DNA of 64,000 bases from Vitellaria paradoxa. Lineage: Eukaryota; Streptophyta; Magnoliopsida; Ericales; Sapotaceae. Both the position numbers and the translations under genes were made by a program. Below, in pieces: positions 63,901 to 64,000 of this stretch. Below the pieces are notes generated by a model. The model was not told the origin of the DNA. It did no database searches and saw only the letters and a program-made list of their open reading frames with translations. The first letter of the stretch is position 1. Each line of letters begins with the position of its first letter. The stretch covers positions 23,924,471 to 23,988,470 of the forward strand of contig CM034244.1 of NCBI GenBank assembly GCA_019916065.1, in the 5' to 3' direction.

Positions 63901-64000
63901 GTAATCCATGCCCATGTTGAAATAAAATACAAAGGGCAGAGCAAACCAGAAGCTTGGATGGCAGCACCAGCTTTTGTAATTGGTTCGCCCACTGGATAGT
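26737..64000 (-). CDS. AO: Aldehyde oxidase (plant AO/AAO family), C-terminal part, nine exons, 5' end outside window
   Basis: Molybdenum-flavin enzyme that oxidises aldehydes to acids; plant members act on abscisic aldehyde and indole-3-acetaldehyde in the cytosol. Exons, 5' to 3' on the minus strand: 64000-63947 (partial), 63512-63253, 63097-62888, 62701-62483, 58421-57456, 49030-48935, 43954-43856, 30949-30760, 26951-26737. Every junction is GT-AG and phases match, giving 768 codons plus TGA. Family members are about 1350 residues, so roughly the last 56% is here: the a/b hammerhead domain, then the Moco-binding domain. Key motifs are GGGFGGKA, AMRGPGEVQ, GGIELGQGLW and SGEPPLLLA with the expected catalytic Glu. 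The A after GGGFGGK favours aldehyde oxidase over xanthine dehydrogenase, which has Glu there. No stop or frameshift is seen, so the gene looks functional here. Which AO paralogue it is, and its preferred substrate, cannot be told. Introns are swollen by transposons. Confidence 0.95.
27051..27075. repeat. (CA)n microsatellite in last intron
   Basis: A (CA)12-13 run. On the transcript strand it is a TG run ending about 98 nt before the last acceptor site. Confidence 0.95.
27607..27688 (+). pseudogene. tRNA-Met-like sequence (tRNA pseudogene or SINE head)
   Basis: It starts GGGGTGGTGGTGCAGTTGGC and continues to GGTCTCATAG, with a CAT anticodon at 27641-27643, then AAGTTCGAGTC (B box) and ACTCCACCA. 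This matches the layout of plant elongator tRNA-Met, including extra bases just after the anticodon where those genes carry an intron. Acceptor ends can pair mostly through wobble, but the T stem is broken. A T-rich run follows directly. It is not a working tRNA. Confidence 0.65.
27724..28252. mobile_element. Nested MITE-like insert inside the hAT-like element
   Basis: Flanked by a perfect 14-bp direct repeat, TTCTTCCATATTTA (27710-27723 and 28253-28266). Ends are GGTAGCGTTTGG and, reversed, GCCATATTTGG. Inside, three imperfect repeats carry AAACC(A/G)TTAGAACRG and CCATTCTAACRGATTT. No coding content. Confidence 0.5.
28430..30758. other. Aldehyde oxidase intron sequence, no gene recognised
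   Basis: The rest of the last intron. It includes a (C)14 run at 29947-29960, inside a possible MITE (about 29773-30048) whose ends share a TTTG-rich start. No coding features. Confidence 0.55.
30760..30949 (-). CDS. AO: Aldehyde oxidase exon
   Basis: The 190 nt encode IEGAFVQGIGFFMFEEYATN through QKRVLSSK plus the first base of Ala. The acceptor AG is at 30951-30950 and the donor GT at 30759-30758. It contains the conserved GTWTYKIPTIDTIPKQFNV segment lining the active-site region. It follows the largest intron (12.9 kb). Choosing the internal ATG as a start would drop the conserved GAFVQGIGFF segment. Confidence 0.96.
31010..31290 (-). repeat. Intron segment duplicated at 37786-38057
   Basis: It shares ATGTATGCAGGT, GTATTCATCCAAAA, AGTGAAGTGGAA and TTAAGTGTGTATT in order with 37786-38057. 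Similarity continues at 43544 after the Copia element is removed (ATCTCCAMTTCTCTC). Both copies are in the same intron and the same orientation. It is diverged and so old. Confidence 0.7.
32219..32562 (+). repeat. Left LTR of the gag-only element
   Basis: 344 bp, TGACGTCGACGTGAC to GGTTGCATCA, followed two bases later by the primer-binding site. It contains a local duplication of ATGAGATTTTATTTTCTCTAA not present in the right LTR. Confidence 0.9.
32891..33300 (+). pseudogene. Ty3-gypsy gag remnant
   Basis: In shifting frames the sequence reads DILYFDGFINIQGFLDWVTE and VERYFEFASIPEDKK, then after a frameshift KYVTTQLQRGASAWWD, then FLPPNYEQYLF and VEFDRLAEQIDL. This is the full order of motifs in plant gypsy gag proteins. 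At least two frameshifts and several stops break it. No zinc knuckle or protease follows. Confidence 0.8.
33300..33861 (+). other. Unidentified open segment of the gag-only element
   Basis: Two overlapping frames (33224-33466 and 33445-33861) give acidic, Ile/Phe-rich proteins such as KEDFIFENNIFEDSFNLDQL and LKLLFDGEEVNEFINLQ. No retroviral domain is recognisable. It may be element-specific sequence or captured host sequence. Confidence 0.35.
33892..34523 (+). repeat. Right LTR of the gag-only element, split by a solo LTR
   Basis: The LTR halves are 33892-34088 and 34398-34523, together about 323 bp. Between them are a second, complete LTR of the same family and a duplicated TTATA. Confidence 0.9.
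34089..34392 (+). mobile_element. Nested solo LTR of the same family
   Basis: 304 bp, TGACG...CGTCA, flanked by perfect TTATA repeats (34084-34088 and 34393-34397). It sits inside the right LTR of the gag-only element. It shows that another copy of the family inserted here and then lost its interior by LTR recombination. Confidence 0.88.
35700..36480 (-). mobile_element. Copia-type LTR-like fragment
   Basis: The composition and word order (long A/C-rich stretch, TCTCAGAATATATAAGAAAT TATA-like box read on the other strand, CCTAGGAAACCCTAGG) resemble Copia LTRs elsewhere in the window. No partner LTR or ends could be fixed. Confidence 0.3.
36600..37623 (-). mobile_element. Truncated Ty1-copia element: 5' LTR, primer site and gag start
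   Basis: The minus strand shows an LTR (about 37623-37408), then TGATATCAGAGC (37407-37396, tRNA-Met type with one mismatch), then gag pieces. The frame 36803-36615 has DAWDEKDLMIMAWMWNSMT and AKDIWEVVQQTYSK, the W-x-x-x-D-x-x-x-x-x-W-x-x-x-S-M pattern of Copia gag. It stops abruptly near 36605 with no pol or 3' LTR. Confidence 0.65.
37786..38057 (-). repeat. Second copy of the duplicated intron segment
   Basis: Partner of 31010-31290 (see that entry). Its right end is interrupted by the Ty1-copia insertion, and it resumes at 43544. Confidence 0.7.
38058..38254 (-). repeat. 3' LTR of the Ty1-copia element
   Basis: 197 bp, aligned end to end with 43351-43543. It is preceded on the minus strand by a purine tract (complement of 38255-38263). 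Confidence 0.9.
38262..41460 (-). pseudogene. Ty1-copia pol (protease, integrase, RT, RNase H)
   Basis: The protease site reads DFGA at 41445-41434 where DSGA is usual, with stops just before it. Integrase: the C-x-x-C part of its zinc site, ECETCQLGKHH, then VVHKDIWSPS and FVIFVDDYS (41041-40820); and NMNVPKQYWGEAILIDCYLI (40581-40180). RT: PLFQPDIKNVFLHSELQEEV (39607-39419) and YVDD at 39220-39209. RNase H: MYCDNQATVFIANNPVFHER (38585-38262). The frame is broken many times, so no active protein is made. Confidence 0.9.
41560..42544 (-). pseudogene. Ty1-copia gag with zinc knuckle
   Basis: It begins with a frame holding LNGTNYLTWSHVVRIFLIGR (42544-42323), then LLLAGLDDNLLGYRDQLL (42001-41753). 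A CX2CX4HX4C knuckle, CDYCGGTNHTQSYC, lies at 41740-41699. Stops and frameshifts separate the pieces. Confidence 0.85.
43351..43543 (-). repeat. 5' LTR of the Ty1-copia element
   Basis: 193 bp; the minus strand starts TGTCAGAATATT and ends TTTTTCAACT. The target duplication places the end at CT rather than the usual CA, because AGTTGAA is shared by both LTRs. Confidence 0.9.
43856..43954 (-). CDS. AO: Aldehyde oxidase exon
   Basis: This exon is 33 codons, phase 0 at both ends, from VEINLLTGETRILQADIIYD to CGQSMNPAVDLGQ. The acceptor AG is at 43956-43955 and the donor GT at 43855-43854. YDCGQSMNPAVDLGQ is a conserved Moco-domain segment. The exon sits between two retrotransposon-filled introns: a SIRE-like LTR lies 90 bp upstream in the transcript and a Ty1-copia LTR 312 bp downstream. 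Confidence 0.95.
44045..44836 (-). repeat. 3' LTR of the SIRE-like element
   Basis: 792 bp, aligned along its full length with 48036-48834. Its outer end is 90 bp from the exon starting at 43954. Confidence 0.9.
46180..47960 (-). pseudogene. SIRE-like Copia gag, broken
   Basis: Minus-strand motifs in order: FNGTNYSYWKVGVQAHLL (about 47945), a frame 47588-47178 with LGEPIPNFKVVHKILRSLPH, EDLVGSLQTHE and EVVFLAKKFRKIL, a first knuckle CFECLDYGHIA whose last Cys codon is a stop (about 47080-47045), and a second knuckle-like HHCGIKRHIRLNCHKLYG (46548-46180). This layout with two knuckle regions is typical of SIRE/Maximus Copia gag. Several stops are present. Confidence 0.85.
48036..48834 (-). 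repeat. 5' LTR of the SIRE-like element
   Basis: 799 bp, bounded by CTTTACA at the right and TGAAAT at the left on the plus strand. It is separated by two bases from the primer-binding site. Its outer end is 100 bp from the exon ending at 48935. Confidence 0.9.
48887..48914. repeat. (GA)14 microsatellite next to a 5' splice site
   Basis: 28 bp of GA. On the transcript strand it is a (CT)14 tract starting about 20 nt after the donor at 48934. Confidence 0.95.
48935..49030 (-). CDS. AO: Aldehyde oxidase exon
   Basis: This exon is 32 codons, phase 0 at both ends: AHLQSVNMSTNSYYVPES through MRYLNYGAAVSE. The acceptor AG is at 49032-49031 and the donor GT at 48934-48933. It follows an 8.4-kb intron and joins ...LIKQ to AHLQSVN, as expected for the family. 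A (CT)14 run on the transcript strand starts about 20 nt after the donor, and a retrotransposon LTR ends only 100 bp into the intron. Confidence 0.93.
49485..49533. repeat. 49-bp perfect alternating purine-pyrimidine tract
   Basis: Runs TATATATGTG through GCGCATGCGCATGCG to ACACGCGCGC with no break in pyrimidine-purine alternation. Such tracts favour Z-DNA. A CT-rich run (49471-49484) lies directly to its left. It is in the 8.4-kb intron. Confidence 0.9.
49548..49880. repeat. Tandem duplication, period about 181 bp
   Basis: The stretches 49548-49693 and 49729-49872 share TTGTTATGAATT, AAGAAAGGTAGCATAT and GATTTCCATAGAACAATGG in order, with few differences. Each copy is preceded by a TG-rich run. 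Confidence 0.85.
49900..51230. other. Aldehyde oxidase intron sequence, no gene recognised
   Basis: Includes a compound trinucleotide repeat at about 50478-50528, (TTA)n(TTG)n followed by five CTG units. Nothing else could be assigned. Confidence 0.6.
51236..51590. mobile_element. Candidate MITE, about 350 bp
   Basis: The left end CTAAGGTAGTATTTGGTTTA matches the reversed right end TTAGGTGGCATTTAGTTTG. The interior is A/T-rich with repeats of AACAGAAAATAAAAAA. Non-coding, in the 8.4-kb intron. Confidence 0.55.
51905..53515 (+). repeat. LTR-like dispersed repeat, copy 3
   Basis: Shares CATACGGATGCC and CATACGAATG boxes and the CCAGTAGACTAATAACCTAC-like segment with the copies at 2000-3640 and 31717-35430. 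It contains a TATA-like TATAATATACATATAC near 52140. It adjoins gypsy pol-end sequence at 53521. No coding domains. Confidence 0.45.
53521..53721 (+). pseudogene. Ty3-gypsy polyprotein C-terminal fragment
   Basis: Open for 66 codons to a TAG: contains DPLYVSVRPITRARAKRIKE and TLNGLIHDIWAKQ. The PITRARAKR-x-x-E-x-x-x-GL motif is a hallmark of the end of the polyprotein in a group of plant gypsy elements. The rest of pol is missing. It lies in the 8.4-kb aldehyde oxidase intron. Confidence 0.65.
55214..55300. repeat. Perfect 34-bp direct repeat, period 53
   Basis: Identical copies at 55214-55247 and 55267-55300, starting ATACATCCGTGTTATGTCAT. GTGTC-type subrepeats like this are often seen near ends of plant DNA transposons, but no element could be defined. 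Confidence 0.85.
55301..57450. other. Aldehyde oxidase intron sequence, no gene recognised
   Basis: AT-rich. Recurrent CGAAAC/GTTTCG words between 55870 and 56430 suggest a decayed DNA transposon, but ends could not be fixed. A diverged repeat containing CACTCATGACAT-like words occurs near 56877 and 56968. Confidence 0.45.
57456..58421 (-). CDS. AO: Aldehyde oxidase long exon, Moco domain core
   Basis: The largest exon, 966 nt or 322 codons, phase 0 at both ends. It starts VATACALAAHKLRRPVRIYV after acceptor AG 58423-58422 and ends KWETLIKQ before donor GT 57455-57454. Motifs in order: GGRHPMKITYSVGF, SAMRGPGEVQASFIAEA, RGISRVPI, VVEVGGIELGQGLWTKVKQ, and QGGFTAGSTTSESSCEAVRL. These are the Moco and substrate-channel segments of plant AOs. 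An open frame of about 100 codons on the opposite strand is a coding shadow. Confidence 0.97.
58670..60900. mobile_element. Nested inverted repeats (fold-back or long-TIR element)
   Basis: Outer arms about 58670-59100 and 60430-60900 share AAAGCATTTATGGAGTAAA at the ends and TTTATTATTATAATTTTGTTT inside. Middle arms 59190-59290 and 60250-60350 share CACAAATAGCC and CCACTTTACTTTTT. Inner arms 59350-59460 and 59690-59800 share CAATCATATAAAAA. All are reverse complements with divergence. No transposase. The long inverted ends suggest a Mutator-like or fold-back origin with later insertions. Confidence 0.65.
60950..62480. other. Aldehyde oxidase intron sequence, no gene recognised
   Basis: A 61142-61324 open frame on the plus strand lies in slightly GC-richer sequence but has no recognisable product. 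The rest is AT-rich. Confidence 0.6.
62483..62701 (-). CDS. AO: Aldehyde oxidase exon, first Moco-binding motif
   Basis: This exon is 73 codons, phase 0 at both ends, from IKLPSQYYFYMETQTALAIP to GGGFGGKAIKAMP. The acceptor AG is at 62703-62702 and the donor GT at 62482-62481. METQTA and RRVGGGFGGK are core molybdopterin-contact motifs of the family. The residue after GGGFGGK is Ala, whereas xanthine dehydrogenases carry a purine-contacting Glu there. The downstream intron is 4.06 kb and holds nested inverted repeats. Confidence 0.96.
62834..62868. repeat. (GAA)n microsatellite next to a 5' splice site
   Basis: About 11 GAA units. On the transcript strand a (TTC)n tract begins about 20 nt after the donor at 62887, inside an intron of only 186 bp. 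Confidence 0.95.
62888..63097 (-). CDS. AO: Aldehyde oxidase exon, hammerhead domain
   Basis: This exon is exactly 70 codons, phase 0 at both ends, from VAGTQKLADIAAESALVDYD to ADHTILSSE. The acceptor AG is at 63099-63098 and the donor GT at 62887-62886. The upstream intron is only 155 bp. The hydrophobic-acidic pattern DIAAESALVDYDTENLEPP is typical of this domain in AO/XDH proteins. An 11-copy trinucleotide tract begins about 20 nt after the donor. Confidence 0.94.
63253..63512 (-). CDS. AO: Aldehyde oxidase exon, hammerhead domain start
   Basis: The acceptor AG is at 63514-63513 and the donor GT at 63252-63251. The 260 nt encode GEAVYVDDIPSPTDCLHGAF near the start and GQRLAFV at the end. 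GEAVYVDDIP is the diagnostic opening of the a/b hammerhead domain in plant AOs. The upstream intron is 434 bp. The open frame runs on into intron sequence on both sides, so a simple ATG-to-stop call here would be wrong. Confidence 0.95.
63947..64000 (-). CDS. AO: Aldehyde oxidase exon (partial at window edge)
   Basis: The first exon visible, cut by the window edge. It reads YPVGEPITKAGAAIQAS and then the first base of a Gly codon, with donor GT at 63946-63945. This segment is the linker between the FAD domain and the hammerhead domain in plant aldehyde oxidases. Its last G joins GT of the next exon to make Gly, giving ASGEAVYVDD across the junction. Confidence 0.9.

Noticed and set aside
26737..64000. 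Treating the aldehyde oxidase exons as a xanthine dehydrogenase
   Set aside because: GGGFGGK is followed by Ala, not Glu, and GEAVYVDDIPSP and SGEPPLLLAVSVH are the aldehyde oxidase versions.

Overview
The window looks like plant nuclear DNA, most likely from a eudicot with a genome swollen by retrotransposons. It is AT-rich. The only host gene I can identify with confidence is the C-terminal half of a plant-type aldehyde oxidase with short GT-AG exons in very long introns. Everything else is layered LTR retrotransposons, MITE-like inverted repeats, microsatellites and decayed sequence. I cannot name the genus.

Right part (about 26.7-64 kb, minus strand): nine aldehyde oxidase exons run from the window edge at 64000 down to a stop at 26737. 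They join in one open frame of 768 codons, and all eight introns have GT and AG ends. They encode the hammerhead-like and molybdenum-cofactor domains; the iron-sulfur and FAD half must lie beyond 64000. The introns measure 434, 155, 186, 4061, 8425, 4980, 12906 and 3808 bp, so 2.3 kb of coding sequence spans more than 37 kb. Most of that length can be traced to insertions: a gag-only SIRE-like Copia element (44045-48834), a decayed Ty1-copia element with a perfect 5-bp target duplication (38058-43543), a small gag-only LTR element carrying a nested solo LTR of its own family (32219-34523), a hAT-like element (27518-28421) with a tRNA-Met-like sequence in it, and a set of nested inverted repeats (58.7-60.9 kb).

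Left part (1-26.6 kb): this lies downstream of the gene and is an intergenic retrotransposon graveyard. It holds fragments that look like Ty3-gypsy Tat/Ogre LTRs (near 0.1-0.65, 5.7 and 23.7-25.6 kb, and reversed at 18.7-20.1 kb), a degenerate tandem array that looks like an Ogre-type 3' untranslated region (4.35-5.56 kb), an Athila-like primer-binding site and gag (21.6-22.1 kb), a Copia LTR with a gag scrap (17.5-18.7 kb), and a solo LTR with a perfect 5-bp target duplication (23785-24261). The stretch 7-17 kb is very AT-rich and mostly unassignable. It contains a perfect 84-bp AT palindrome and one short open segment (12855-12934) that could be a first exon.

Function: only the aldehyde oxidase can be given a cellular role (oxidation of aldehydes such as abscisic aldehyde or indole-3-acetaldehyde by a Moco enzyme in the cytosol). 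The mobile elements are all visibly damaged or lack pol. Coordinates, mismatch counts and repeat alignments were worked out by eye.
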